DNA of 64,000 nt from Pedobacter sp. ASV28 (GTDB lineage Bacteria > Bacteroidota > Bacteroidia > Sphingobacteriales > Sphingobacteriaceae), in NCBI RefSeq assembly GCF_016428855.1, contig NZ_JAELTN010000017.1, positions 20,841 through 84,840 on the forward strand, read 5' to 3'. A program made the translations under genes and the position numbers. Of this stretch, positions 18,446-27,775 are shown piece after piece. The notes below the pieces were generated by a model, which ran no database searches, had not been told where the DNA came from, and saw nothing but the letters and a program-made list of their open reading frames with translations. Numbering within the stretch: position 1 is the first letter of the stretch; each line of letters opens with the position of its first letter.

Positions 18446-19416
18446 TATTTTTTTCGTTCTGTTGTGTATCTTACCAATTGTTCCAGTCCTGTTCTGGCAT
18501 CACCTTCCGGAAATTCATATAAAATTTCAAAAGCTTTATTCTGGTATTCCAGCATTTTTTGGTTGGCATAATGTACGCCATCCTTGCTATTCACAAAATC
18601 AATGATCTCTTGTATTTTCTTTGGATCATCCTGATGGTTTTTTACCAGGTTGATAATTCTTTTGCGTTCTGCCTTATCCGACCTGTTCAGCGCATAGATC
18701 AGTGGTAAAGTAACTTTCTTTTCCTTAATATCAATCCCCAAAGGTTTGCCCACATCATCTGTACCAAAATCGAAAGTATCGTCTTTTATCTGAAAGGCAA
18801 TGCCCACCAACTCTCCAAACAACCTCATTTTTTCCACCACTTCGGGAGATGCTCCAGTAGAGGCGGCACCACAGGAACAACATGAAGCAATAAGGGAAGC
18901 TGTTTTCTGGCGAATTACGTTAAAATAGAGCTCTTCTCCAATATCCATTCTACGTACCTTCTCTATTTGCAGCAATTCTCCTTCGCTCATTTGCTGTACA
19001 GCCTCGGAAACGATCTTTAAAAGGGAAAATTCATTATTGTTTACCGAAAGCAGCAAGCCTTTCGCCAATAGATAATCGCCAACCAAAACGGCAATCTTAT
19101 TCTTCCATAGCGCATTGATCGAAAAAAAGCCTCTTCTTTCATAGGCATTGTCTACCACATCGTCGTGCACCAAGGTTGCCGTATGCAGGAGCTCTACCAA
19201 GGCCGCACCATGGTGTGTAGATTCTACTATGCCACCACAAAGTTTAGCCGCAAAGAATACAAACATTGGACGCATCTGCTTTCCTTTTCGCTTTACAATA
19301 TAATGGGTAATACGATTGAGCAAAGGTGCATTACTGTGCATCGAGTCCTTGAACTTGATTTCAAATGCATCAATCTCTTCTGCAATAGGTAGTTTTATTT
19401 TATCTATTCCGGGCAT
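18445..19416 (-). CDS. Long-chain polyprenyl diphosphate synthase
   Basis: A 323-residue trans-isoprenyl diphosphate synthase. The first aspartate-rich motif is HDDVVD (D85, D86, D89) and the second KDDTFD (D212, D213, D216). It would make the side chain of menaquinone from isopentenyl diphosphate. Chain length cannot be fixed from sequence alone. The likely acceptor quinone matches mqo, encoded in the same window. A TAAGTTTG box on the minus strand (19436-19443) may be its -7 element. Confidence 0.93.
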   Translation of the reverse strand: MPGIDKIKLPIAEEIDAFEIKFKDSMHSNAPLLNRITHYIVKRKGKQMRPMFVFFAAKLCGGIVESTHHGAALVELLHTATLVHDDVVDNAYERRGFFSINALWKNKIAVLVGDYLLAKGLLLSVNNNEFSLLKIVSEAVQQMSEGELLQIEKVRRMDIGEELYFNVIRQKTASLIASCCSCGAASTGASPEVVEKMRLFGELVGIAFQIKDDTFDFGTDDVGKPLGIDIKEKKVTLPLIYALNRSDKAERKRIINLVKNHQDDPKKIQEIIDFVNSKDGVHYANQKMLEYQNKAFEILYEFPEGDARTGLEQLVRYTTERKK

Positions 19417-19486
19417 CTAGCTAAAAATCTGTTTGCAAACTTAGTTGAATTTCCATTAAAAGCGTATTTTTAATGAAACTATTCGC

Positions 19487-20464
19487 ATGAAAATCTTTTT
19501 AAGAATACTCGGCTCCATTTTAGTTCTGCTTGCCCTTGGTTATTTGGTAGGCCCCAAACCTAAAACACCAATTTATCGACAGGATTTACCTAAGGTTCCA
19601 TCTATAGATTCTTTAACAACGTTTATTGATCAACAGGAAGCTAAGCATCGAATAAAGCCAGGCAACAATGCCCAAATTGTATGGGCAGACAGCAGTCATC
19701 AGCAAACCGCTTATGCTGTAGTTTACCTACATGGCTTTTCTGCCTCGAAAGAAGAAGGCGACCCTGTCCATAAGACTTTTGCCAAGTCCATAGGGGCCAA
19801 TTTATATTTGGCCCGATTAGCCGATCATGGCATTGATACCATAGCCCCCATGCAATACCTTACTGCCGATAGACTTTGGGAAAGCGCCCAACAGGCCTAC
19901 GCCATTGGTAAGAAATTAGGCAAGAAAGTCATTTTGGCAGGTACTTCCACGGGCGGAACATTAGCTTTAAAGTTGGCCGCCACCTATCCCGAAGTACACA
20001 GCCTTATCCTTTTATCGCCAAACATTGCCATTAACGACAATAAGGCCTGGATGCTTAATAATCCTTGGGGATTACAGATTGCACGACTGGTAACTGGTGG
20101 AGACGAAAGAAGAGTAGATGGGAGGAGCCCTTTATACCAAAAGTACTGGTATACCCATTATCGTTTGGAATCTGTGGTTGAGCTTCAGGAATTATTGGAA
20201 ACCTCCATGAGCAGCACATTGTTTAAAAAAGTGACTCAGCCTACCCTCTTATTGTATTACTATAAAAATGAAAAAGAACAAGATCCTGTAGTAAGTATAT
20301 CTGCCATGCTCAAAATGTTCGACGAATTGGGCACTCCAGCTGGTAAAAAGCAAAAATTGGCACTACCCCATACGGGGAACCACGTAATAGGCTCATTTAT
20401 TACCTCAAAAGATGTTGCAGGAGTAGAAAAGGCCATTGCACAATTTGCAAAAGAAAATTATTAG
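19487..20464 (+). CDS. Alpha/beta hydrolase, membrane-anchored or exported
   Basis: A 325-residue alpha/beta hydrolase with an N-terminal hydrophobic segment (4-21). The nucleophile elbow is GTSTGG with S154, the oxyanion strand VVYLHGFSASKEEG is near 78-91, and a C-terminal histidine in LPHTGNHV completes a triad. The fold is esterase or lipase-like. The gene is followed 22 bp later by a patatin-like gene, so the pair may act on lipids. The substrate is unknown. Confidence 0.85.
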   Translation: MKIFLRILGSILVLLALGYLVGPKPKTPIYRQDLPKVPSIDSLTTFIDQQEAKHRIKPGNNAQIVWADSSHQQTAYAVVYLHGFSASKEEGDPVHKTFAKSIGANLYLARLADHGIDTIAPMQYLTADRLWESAQQAYAIGKKLGKKVILAGTSTGGTLALKLAATYPEVHSLILLSPNIAINDNKAWMLNNPWGLQIARLVTGGDERRVDGRSPLYQKYWYTHYRLESVVELQELLETSMSSTLFKKVTQPTLLLYYYKNEKEQDPVVSISAMLKMFDELGTPAGKKQKLALPHTGNHVIGSFITSKDVAGVEKAIAQFAKENY

Positions 20465-20486
20465 CTGATCAATTTCATTTTTTATA

Positions 20487-21359
20487 ATGAAGAAAAAAGT
20501 ACAGTTGGTTCTGGGGAGTGGGGGTGCCAGGGGAATAGCCCACATTGGCGTGATTGAAGGCTTAGAAAAAGATGGTTATGAAATATGCGAAGTGGTAGGT
20601 TGTTCGATGGGCGCAGTAGTGGGCGGTTTATATTGTGCCGGTTTTTTAGGCGCCTATAAAGATTGGCTGAAAACCTTAACCAGAAGTAATGTATTCAGCT
20701 TACTAGATTTCACCTTAAATAGCAGGGGCTTTGTAAAAGGAGAGAAAATATGGAATTTAATTGCCAAAATTACCGGTGATCAGCAAATTGAAAACCTTAA
20801 AATCCCTTTTACCGCCGTGGCCACCGACATGTTGCATATGGAAGAAGTACACTATCGCTCCGGCAATCTATTTACCGCCCTACGCTCTACCATTTCCATT
20901 CCTGGCGTATTTACACCTGTATTGGCCGAAGACAGTATTTTGGTAGATGGCGGCGTACTTAACCCATTGCCACTTAGCTTAATCCAAAAACGAGAAGACA
21001 CCCTCGTTGTAGCCGTAAACATCAACGGAAGAAATATACCTATATCCGACCAAAAAGAAGCCCCTAAAGAGAAAAGCAAAAGTTGGCTATATAAATATTG
21101 GAACAGCGGGGTAAAAAACACCACGCCCAAAATTTCCCTTTTCGACTTGATGAACACCTCTTATGATTTTACCCAGGACAGGTTGGCCCAATTGACCATA
21201 GCCCACTATCAGCCTGACCTGGTGGTAGAAATTCCCAGAAATAGCTGTGGCACCTTCGACTTCCACAAATCGAATCAATTAATAGAAATGGGTGAAAAGG
21301 CTTATGATAAAGCCATGGCGCTTATTGATCATCCTCCAATCAAAAAATCAATAACATGA
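20487..21359 (+). CDS. Patatin-like phospholipase
   Basis: A 290-residue patatin-family lipid acyl hydrolase. The oxyanion loop is GSGGARG (10-16), the nucleophile S40 is in GCSMG, and D154 is in DGG, giving the Ser-Asp dyad. There is no signal peptide, so it is cytosolic or peripheral, like the RssA group. Its stop overlaps the ATG of the following SRPBCC gene by 4 bp (ATGA), a sign of translational coupling. Confidence 0.92.
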   Translation: MKKKVQLVLGSGGARGIAHIGVIEGLEKDGYEICEVVGCSMGAVVGGLYCAGFLGAYKDWLKTLTRSNVFSLLDFTLNSRGFVKGEKIWNLIAKITGDQQIENLKIPFTAVATDMLHMEEVHYRSGNLFTALRSTISIPGVFTPVLAEDSILVDGGVLNPLPLSLIQKREDTLVVAVNINGRNIPISDQKEAPKEKSKSWLYKYWNSGVKNTTPKISLFDLMNTSYDFTQDRLAQLTIAHYQPDLVVEIPRNSCGTFDFHKSNQLIEMGEKAYDKAMALIDHPPIKKSIT

Positions 21360-21804
21360 ACAACCTTCCATGTGTAGAAACCCAAATGCTAATCAGAAAA
21401 CCTGTCAGAATGGTTTTTAATGCCTTTATAGATCCTTCCATCACCCGTAACTTTTGGTTCACCAAGTCCAGTGGCAAACTGGCAGCTGGAAAAAGCATTA
21501 CCTGGCAATGGGAAATGTACAATGTTTCTACAGAAGTGGTGGTCAAAGAAATTATCGAAGACAAAAAAATCATACTCGAGTGGGATACACCTGCCACTAT
21601 AGTTGATTTTGATTTTCAAGCCATTGACAACGAACGTACCTATGTGGTAATTAAAACTACGGCTTCCATCAAACGGGCGACGAGCTCATCGCTGTGATCA
21701 AAGATAGCACCGGTGGTTTCACAACGGTGCTGGATGGTTTAAAGGCTTATCTGGAATACGGACTTCAATTGAATTTGATTGGTGACAAGTTTCTCAAGGA
21801 ATAA
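21356..21804 (+). pseudogene. SRPBCC (AHSA1-like) protein, broken by a frameshift
   Basis: Frame 1 from 21356 gives a convincing START/AHSA1-type N-terminal part (RKPVRMVFNAFIDPSI, then NFWFTKSSGKL). After VVIKTT near 21658 it continues with a poor tail and stops at 21697. Shifting one base at about 21659-21661 restores the expected C-terminal part (GFHQTGDELIAVIKDSTGG, then a helix LDGLKAYLEYGLQLNLIGD) to a stop at 21804. So one base appears lost. The intact protein would be about 149 residues. Either the gene is a recent pseudogene or the assembly has an indel. It is coupled to the patatin-like gene by an ATGA overlap. Confidence 0.8.
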
Positions 21805-21989
21805 TCTGCCACAGAAATATACATTATAGTTTAACCACACCAAAAAATTGCTTAACATCGCAGAAAATTTAAACCAAACTTGGACTCTAAATGGGGCTAT
21901 TCCCAATAAAAGAAGAAATTCAAAAAACGGGTAGATGTTTACAAGGCAAAATATACTTACCACTTAGGTAATTGGCTAAAATAAATAAT

Positions 21990-23339
21990 ATGATGGATTG
22001 GAAACAGCTCCTATCTTCACAGCGATGGGGGCATGAGAAAAAATTAAACGAAGATACAGATGAGGCAAGATCTCAATTCCAAAGAGATTACGACAGATTG
22101 ATCTTTTCGTCTCCATTTAGGAGGCTACAAAACAAAACCCAAGTTTTTCCGCTCCCTGGAAGCATATTTGTACACAACAGGCTCACCCATAGCTTAGAGG
22201 TAGCAAGTGTTGGCCGCTCTTTGGGCCGCATATTTTACCATCAGCTAAAAAAAGACCAGCCAACTATCGATAATGACCAACCATTAATGAGCGAGGTGGG
22301 CAATATTGTTGCCGCAGCAGCATTGGCCCATGACTTGGGCAATCCTGCTTTTGGCCATTCTGGCGAAGCTGCCATTTCAAGGTATTTTACAGATGGAGAA
22401 GGAAAAAAATACCTTGAACAATTAAGTGAGGATCAAAAAAAAGATTTCACCCATTTTGAAGGCAATGCAAATGCTATTCGCATACTAACCCATGGTTTTA
22501 AGGGCAAGGGCAACGGCGCTTATGCCCTTACCTATCCTACTTTGGCCGCAATTGCCAAATATCCCTGCGAATCGAGCATTGGGCATGATAAAAAGTTTAG
22601 GCATAAAAAGAAATATGGTTTCTTTCAATCGGAAAAGGAAACCTTTAGCACCATTGCCAATGCATTGGGCATGATCAAAGAAAATGAGGCTCCCTTAGTT
22701 TACCTACGCCACCCGCTCACCTACTTGGTTGAAGCTGCCGACGATATCTGCTATAATATCATCGACCTGGAAGACGCCCATCGATTAAAAATATTAAGTT
22801 TTGAAGAAGTCAAAACGCTTTTATTACCGCTTTGCAATGACGAAAGGTTAGATGCAAGACTAAAAAATGAAATTGAGGACGAAGATGCCAAAATAAGTTT
22901 GTTAAGGGCAAAAGCCATTAACACCTTAATACAGGAATGCTCAGGAATTTTTTATGAGGCACAAGACCAGATCTTAAGTGGCCATTTTAACAAGAGCCTC
23001 ACAGATGCACTTCCTGAACATTACCTTACCGCTTGGCAGGCCATTGAAAAAATCTCGATAGAAAAAATCTATAATTACGAGTCGGTTATCCAAAAAGAGG
23101 TTTCTGGCTATAAAGTAATGGCAGGTCTATTGGAAGAATTTGTACCTGCATGGGTACATAATGATACGCATTACTACAGAAAGTTGGTAAAGCTCATCCC
23201 TCAACAGTTTCAAAACGAACAGGACGACCTGTATTCAAAAATACAAAGTGTGCTGGATTTTGTTTCTGGCATGACCGACCTTTATGCTGTTGAGCTCTAT
23301 AGTAAGATTAAGGGAATTTCCTTCCCTTCGGTAACTTAG
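21990..23339 (+). CDS. dgt: Deoxyguanosinetriphosphate triphosphohydrolase
   Basis: A 449-residue HD-domain dNTPase that splits dGTP into deoxyguanosine and triphosphate. The ATG at 21990 is used, because the frame upstream offers only a TTG at 21972. The N-terminal FSSPFRRLQNKTQVFPL segment, the metal histidine in RLTHSLEV (H67) and the AHDLGNPAFGH motif (H114, D115) are intact. It is monocistronic and convergent with the LytTR regulator. Confidence 0.94.
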   Translation: MMDWKQLLSSQRWGHEKKLNEDTDEARSQFQRDYDRLIFSSPFRRLQNKTQVFPLPGSIFVHNRLTHSLEVASVGRSLGRIFYHQLKKDQPTIDNDQPLMSEVGNIVAAAALAHDLGNPAFGHSGEAAISRYFTDGEGKKYLEQLSEDQKKDFTHFEGNANAIRILTHGFKGKGNGAYALTYPTLAAIAKYPCESSIGHDKKFRHKKKYGFFQSEKETFSTIANALGMIKENEAPLVYLRHPLTYLVEAADDICYNIIDLEDAHRLKILSFEEVKTLLLPLCNDERLDARLKNEIEDEDAKISLLRAKAINTLIQECSGIFYEAQDQILSGHFNKSLTDALPEHYLTAWQAIEKISIEKIYNYESVIQKEVSGYKVMAGLLEEFVPAWVHNDTHYYRKLVKLIPQQFQNEQDDLYSKIQSVLDFVSGMTDLYAVELYSKIKGISFPSVT

Positions 23340-23367
23340 GCTGGGCACATTTGAACAAAATTTATCC

Positions 23368-23434
23368 AACCTCGTAGGCTTTAAAAGGCGAAGTCTCTCA
23401 ACTTTACCGTTGAACAATAAAAACCTACGGGGTT
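23368..23434. terminator. Possible terminator between dgt and the LytTR gene
   Basis: An 11-bp inverted repeat (23368-23378 with 23424-23434, one mismatch) spaced by 45 bp lies between the two convergent stop codons. The long loop makes the call tentative. Confidence 0.35.
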
Positions 23435-23452
23435 TCTAAGCTTAACATATCT

Positions 23453-24130
23453 TTAACTTTTTACCGCCGCTAGGTTTTTACGATAGTTTTCTCCAATGGG
23501 GATTTCTACGTTATGAATCCTAACCTGGTTCTTCCCCATCTCCAAAAGATAATCCTGATTAATCAAATAAGAACGGTGAATTCTTACAAATTGCTTTTTC
23601 GGCAACAGTTCCTCTAAATATTTCATGGTCATATGCACCATGAAATTACCATTTCTGGTATACAGCATAATATAATCTTTGATAGATTGGGCATAAAAAA
23701 GTTCAATATGCAACACTTTTAATAGTTTTCCTGAAACCTTGAAATAGGTATAGTCCTTTTCCTCGTCAACTGCCATTACGGTTAATTTAAGAAATTTTTG
23801 TATGCTCTTCTGAAAACGTTCGTTGGTAATTGGCTTTAAAAGATAATCTACGGCTTCTAACTCATAACTGGTTACGGCATATTCGGGAAAAGCTGTTGTA
23901 AAAATAACCGCTGGTGGATTTTTAAGCGATTTTAGAAAATCTATCCCGCTTAAGGCAGGCATCTTCACATCCAAAAACATTAAATCTATCTGTTGTTGGT
24001 GCAATATTTCAAAGGCTTCAAAAGCTGTGCTACTTTTTTTTACCAAACATAAGTTTTCATGGCTGTTGATATAAGTTTCCAGGATGTCTTGCGCTAATGG
24101 CTCATCATCTACAATTAAGCATTTGATCAT
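23453..24130 (-). CDS. LytTR-family response regulator
   Basis: A 225-residue two-component regulator. The receiver domain (1-about 115) has the acidic pair D8/D9, phospho-acceptor D54 (LDVKMPALSG), the threonine in FTTAF and the lysine in LLKP. A LytTR DNA-binding domain fills the C-terminus (FVRIHRSYLIN motif near 183-193). It overlaps the sensor kinase gene by 4 bp and is surely its partner. The target genes are unknown, but the divergent TlpA-like gene is a candidate. Confidence 0.93.
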   Translation of the reverse strand: MIKCLIVDDEPLAQDILETYINSHENLCLVKKSSTAFEAFEILHQQQIDLMFLDVKMPALSGIDFLKSLKNPPAVIFTTAFPEYAVTSYELEAVDYLLKPITNERFQKSIQKFLKLTVMAVDEEKDYTYFKVSGKLLKVLHIELFYAQSIKDYIMLYTRNGNFMVHMTMKYLEELLPKKQFVRIHRSYLINQDYLLEMGKNQVRIHNVEIPIGENYRKNLAAVKS

Positions 24131-25200
24131 GTCATCTTTAGTGTTAAAATTACCTGATAAACTCCATTGTTACTTTGTATCTCTAGCATATGCTTTTGTG
24201 GATATAATATTTCCAATCTCTTCTTCACATTTATCAAACCGATTCCTCCCCTATTGCTTTGCCTACTTGCTATACTATTGCTCACTTCCATGGTCAGCTC
24301 TTCTTCTGTTTTGCAGATGATAATCTTCACAAAGCCTTCCTTTTCCTCTTCTTCTACCCCGTGCTTAAAGGCGTTCTCTATAAATGGCAGTAATAGCAAA
24401 GGACTAATTTGACCCCCTTTGTCCACGCCCTGTGCATCAAAATTAATATTTATTGCCGCACGATAACGAATGTTCTCTACTTCTACATAATTTTTTATAA
24501 ATGCGATCTCATCATGCAAAGGCACTAATTGATTTTCCGTCCTGTATAAAATATAACGCATCATTTCTGCCAATTTAGCCACCAATGGCGCTGTATCCTT
24601 ATCTTGTTTCAAAGCCAGGCTATATATATTATTTAATGTATTAAAAAAGAAATGGGGTTGCAACTGTGCTTTTAAATAGGTCAATTCGGAAATTAATTGT
24701 TGCTCTTTTAATGTTTTTAGTTGTTCATCCTGTTGTAAAGACCGGATCAAAAAAGCAAAACCGATAATGGTAAAAAGAATGCGGTTAAGTGTATAACTGA
24801 TGATAAAGTATAAGGTTGGTCTACTAAAATCTTTAAAAGCCCTTGCTTTCAGCTCAGCTGATACAAAAGGTAATTTAGTAATGGACCAGTTCATTACATA
24901 TTTGTCGTACATATGGCTTAAAACAACAAAAAAGGCCACACTTATCACAATTGGGATGGTTTTTTTCTTAAACACATAACCTTTTAAAAACACCCAGTAA
25001 TAAATGCTATAGAAGATAAAAATATACGTACCAATAACTAACCTATACTCTAAGGCATGGGTAAAATTCCATAAATTGTTCTCCTCATAGAAACTATATT
25101 CGATATCGCTTATGATTGAGCCAACATAACAGATGAAGATAAAGAAGATCAATTCTATCTTGAAGTACTTCCAATCTGTTTTAGTCTTGAGCTTGAACAT
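24127..25200 (-). CDS. LytS/YehU-type sensor histidine kinase
   Basis: A 357-residue membrane kinase with about four hydrophobic segments in residues 15-155 and no recognisable periplasmic sensor domain. The His_kinase motif QLQPHFFFNTLNNIYS places phospho-acceptor H183. The ATPase part shows PFIENAFKHGV and the GIGLINVKKRLEILY nucleotide loop. It is the first gene of a two-gene leftward operon with the LytTR regulator. Confidence 0.92.
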   Translation of the reverse strand: MFKLKTKTDWKYFKIELIFFIFICYVGSIISDIEYSFYEENNLWNFTHALEYRLVIGTYIFIFYSIYYWVFLKGYVFKKKTIPIVISVAFFVVLSHMYDKYVMNWSITKLPFVSAELKARAFKDFSRPTLYFIISYTLNRILFTIIGFAFLIRSLQQDEQLKTLKEQQLISELTYLKAQLQPHFFFNTLNNIYSLALKQDKDTAPLVAKLAEMMRYILYRTENQLVPLHDEIAFIKNYVEVENIRYRAAININFDAQGVDKGGQISPLLLLPFIENAFKHGVEEEEKEGFVKIIICKTEEELTMEVSNSIASRQSNRGGIGLINVKKRLEILYPQKHMLEIQSNNGVYQVILTLKMT

Positions 25201-25355
25201 GGCACCAAGGTAAATAATATTTGTCTAGCTCTTTTTCAATTGATTTTACTTTTCGACTAAAACCCACATTTTTTAGACTAAAATTAATTTTGACCTTTCT
25301 GTCGAATTAATCAACCACCCGGTCTAATTCATAAAAAAGGCTTCATTGCGATGTA

Positions 25356-25363
25356 TAGATTTG
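25356..25363 (+). promoter_or_regulatory. -7 promoter box of the TlpA-like gene
   Basis: TAGATTTG matches TAnnTTTG and lies 20 bp before the ATG at 25384. It overlaps an upstream in-frame ATG at 25351, which is therefore unlikely to be used. No clear -33 TTG was found. Confidence 0.45.
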
Positions 25364-25383
25364 TAAAACAAAAACTTAAAATC

Positions 25384-26562
25384 ATGAAATATAGCTTAAC
25401 CTTTTTAGTTTTATTATCTACCGTTAGCATGGCGTCGGCCCAAAATGTAGCAACAGTCGAAAATGTAATTGGCAAGACAAGTGAAATACTCAACAGCCTA
25501 AAATCCATCTCCTATAGTAGTTATAGAGAAATCAATAATTTCAAAGACAATTACTTTTCAAAGAATAGCGGGAACAGTTACTTTGAATATGATTCTGCAG
25601 CTGATGGAAAAGTAGCGAAGTTTCAACTTCAAAATGAAAAAAGTCTGCAGGTCTATAATGGAACAGAATATTTTCTTTTAGACCATGCTGACAAAACCGT
25701 GGAACTAGAAAAAAGGACAGCAAAACAACTTGGAAGCATATCTCTACTCTATAATTCCATCACCACCATCCGCATCGTCCTCCCCTTATTATTAAAGGAC
25801 CAAGGCATTCCAAAATCATTAAAAGACACCGTAATTGACGGTAAAAGTTATGATCTCGTACAATTTGCATTGAACAAAAAAACGATGGAATTTCCAAACG
25901 GGTTTGCCAGTTTTGATAGTGAGGTAATCAAATATTATAAATTGATCATCGACAAAACAACTGCTTTACCTTTTATGGTTTTTGACGGGAACAGTATCTC
26001 CAAAGATCAATATTATACCAAAACGATTTTCACGAACATCAATGTCAATCCAAAATCTCCCGCAGAAGATTCGTGGTATTATTCTAGTTATAAGGGTTAC
26101 GAACCCCAAAAGAAAGGCACCCAAAAACCAATGGTTATGGTTGGTAGCTTTCTCCAAAATTGGACACTGCCTAAATACGATCCCACAAATTCAGATACCC
26201 TACAATCTATTGATCTCAAAGGCAAAATTGTTTTGATGGAGTTTTGGATTAAAAACTGTGGTTATTGTATGTTGGCTTTTCCAGAAATAAAAACGTTACA
26301 GGAAAAGTATGGCAAGAAGATTGAAATCTTAAGTATCAATGCCTATGAGAAAAAAGAGGAAATAGATTTCTTCTATCAAAGAGAAAAACCAAAATATCAA
26401 ATGCTCTATAATGGTGAAAAGCTGGCCAATAACCTGGGTATTTATGCCTATCCAGCCTCCATATTATTGGATAAGAATGGCAAGGTTATTTATACCTCAA
26501 GAGGGTTTGACAAAATAGAAATTGAAAAGGCAATTAAGAAAGCATTATCATCAAATCTTTAA
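25384..26562 (+). CDS. Exported TlpA-like thiol-disulfide oxidoreductase
   Basis: A 392-residue protein starting MKYSLTFLVLL, with a signal peptide cut near ASAQ. The first 240 residues form a domain found before TlpA modules in Bacteroidota. I do not recognise its function. The C-terminal part (about 255-392) is a thioredoxin fold with the redox pair C292-C295 (CGYC) and a cis-proline in YAYPAS. It would work in the periplasm, reducing or isomerising disulfides. It stands alone between a two-component system (divergent) and ypdA (convergent, 17 bp apart). Confidence 0.85.
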   Translation: MKYSLTFLVLLSTVSMASAQNVATVENVIGKTSEILNSLKSISYSSYREINNFKDNYFSKNSGNSYFEYDSAADGKVAKFQLQNEKSLQVYNGTEYFLLDHADKTVELEKRTAKQLGSISLLYNSITTIRIVLPLLLKDQGIPKSLKDTVIDGKSYDLVQFALNKKTMEFPNGFASFDSEVIKYYKLIIDKTTALPFMVFDGNSISKDQYYTKTIFTNINVNPKSPAEDSWYYSSYKGYEPQKKGTQKPMVMVGSFLQNWTLPKYDPTNSDTLQSIDLKGKIVLMEFWIKNCGYCMLAFPEIKTLQEKYGKKIEILSINAYEKKEEIDFFYQREKPKYQMLYNGEKLANNLGIYAYPASILLDKNGKVIYTSRGFDKIEIEKAIKKALSSNL

Positions 26563-26579
26563 TTTAAGACTTATACACT

Positions 26580-27557
26580 TTAGCGTTGGGCACCTACTAT
26601 ATGCTTCATGATTTGTTCTGCATGGACCCTAGAGTTTTCGATATACCATTTATGGGTGTCCATACCTCCGCAAACTACCCCAGCCAAATATAGTCCTGGC
26701 ACATTTGTTTCCATGGTTTCTGTATGATGGATGGGGTTTTGCTCTTTATCAAACTGTACCCCCAAATTAGCCAGCAGTTTAAAGTTCGGCGTATATCCGG
26801 TCATGGCCAACACAAAATCATTTTCCAGGTTAATTAGGCCCTCGGGTGTTTTTATGGTCACAGAATTTGGAGAAATATGGGTTAGCTCGCTATGGTAATA
26901 GACCTTTATTTCGCCCTCCTTTATTCGGTTCTCTATATCTGGCCTTACCCAATATTTCACGTACGAACCAATTTCTCCACCACGAATGACCAGGGTAACC
27001 TTAGCTCCTTTTCTGTAAGTCTCCAAAGCTACATCAATAGCTGAATTATTTGCCCCCACTACCACAACCTTACTAAAAGCGTATAAATGTGGGTCTTGAT
27101 AATAGTGTTTTACTTTTGATAATTCTTCTCCCGGTATATTCATGAGTACCGGTATATCATAAAACCCGGTAGCAACAATTACCTGCTTTACCTGATAGTT
27201 AGACTTATTCGTGAACACTTCAAAATCACCATTAGGCAGCTTTTCACTTCGTTCTACAGTTTCGAAAAGACGGATATTTAATGCAAATTTCTCCGCTACA
27301 CGGCGATAATATTCTAAAGCTTCATTACGGTTTGGCTTATTGCTGATGCTAACAAAGGGAACACCCCCAATTTCGAGTTTTTGCGACGTAGAAAAGAAGG
27401 TCATGAAAACAGGGTAATGATATAAGCTATTCACCAATGGCCCTTTTTCTATAATGACATAGCTTTTACCCGCCTTTTGGGCCTCTATTCCACAAGCTAG
27501 ACCTATAGGGCCAGCACCTATGATCAGGATATCGTAATGTTGATTTTCTGTTGCCAA
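26580..27557 (-). CDS. ypdA: YpdA-family bacillithiol disulfide reductase
   Basis: A 325-residue FAD/NADPH oxidoreductase. The FAD site GAGPIGLACG is near the N-terminus, the NADPH site VVVGANNSAIDVA near 168-180, and the second FAD motif is GLYLAGVVCGG. It has no CxxC redox pair, which agrees with the YpdA (Bdr) family, thought to recycle oxidised bacillithiol (BSSB). The neighbourhood supports thiol chemistry: a CstB-like persulfide dioxygenase lies upstream and YtxJ is encoded at 38488. The bacillithiol synthesis genes bshA-C are not in the window. Confidence 0.9.
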   Translation of the reverse strand: MATENQHYDILIIGAGPIGLACGIEAQKAGKSYVIIEKGPLVNSLYHYPVFMTFFSTSQKLEIGGVPFVSISNKPNRNEALEYYRRVAEKFALNIRLFETVERSEKLPNGDFEVFTNKSNYQVKQVIVATGFYDIPVLMNIPGEELSKVKHYYQDPHLYAFSKVVVVGANNSAIDVALETYRKGAKVTLVIRGGEIGSYVKYWVRPDIENRIKEGEIKVYYHSELTHISPNSVTIKTPEGLINLENDFVLAMTGYTPNFKLLANLGVQFDKEQNPIHHTETMETNVPGLYLAGVVCGGMDTHKWYIENSRVHAEQIMKHIVGAQR

Positions 27558-27775
27558 GATATTGTTCCTTTAAAAATTAAACCCGATTGTAGTGAAAATC
27601 CTTTTTGCTGCAATTTCCTTGAACAGGCTCAGGATAACAGCTGCAAAAAGATTAAAACGAAAAGCGGGGCTGTGGTTACCGAAGCTATATTGTCATTGTT
27701 TTTCTAATATAAAAAAGATGGCCAAGTTTCCTTTCCAAAAATTGCAGCAAGCACTCTTAACAACTGGTCATGACG

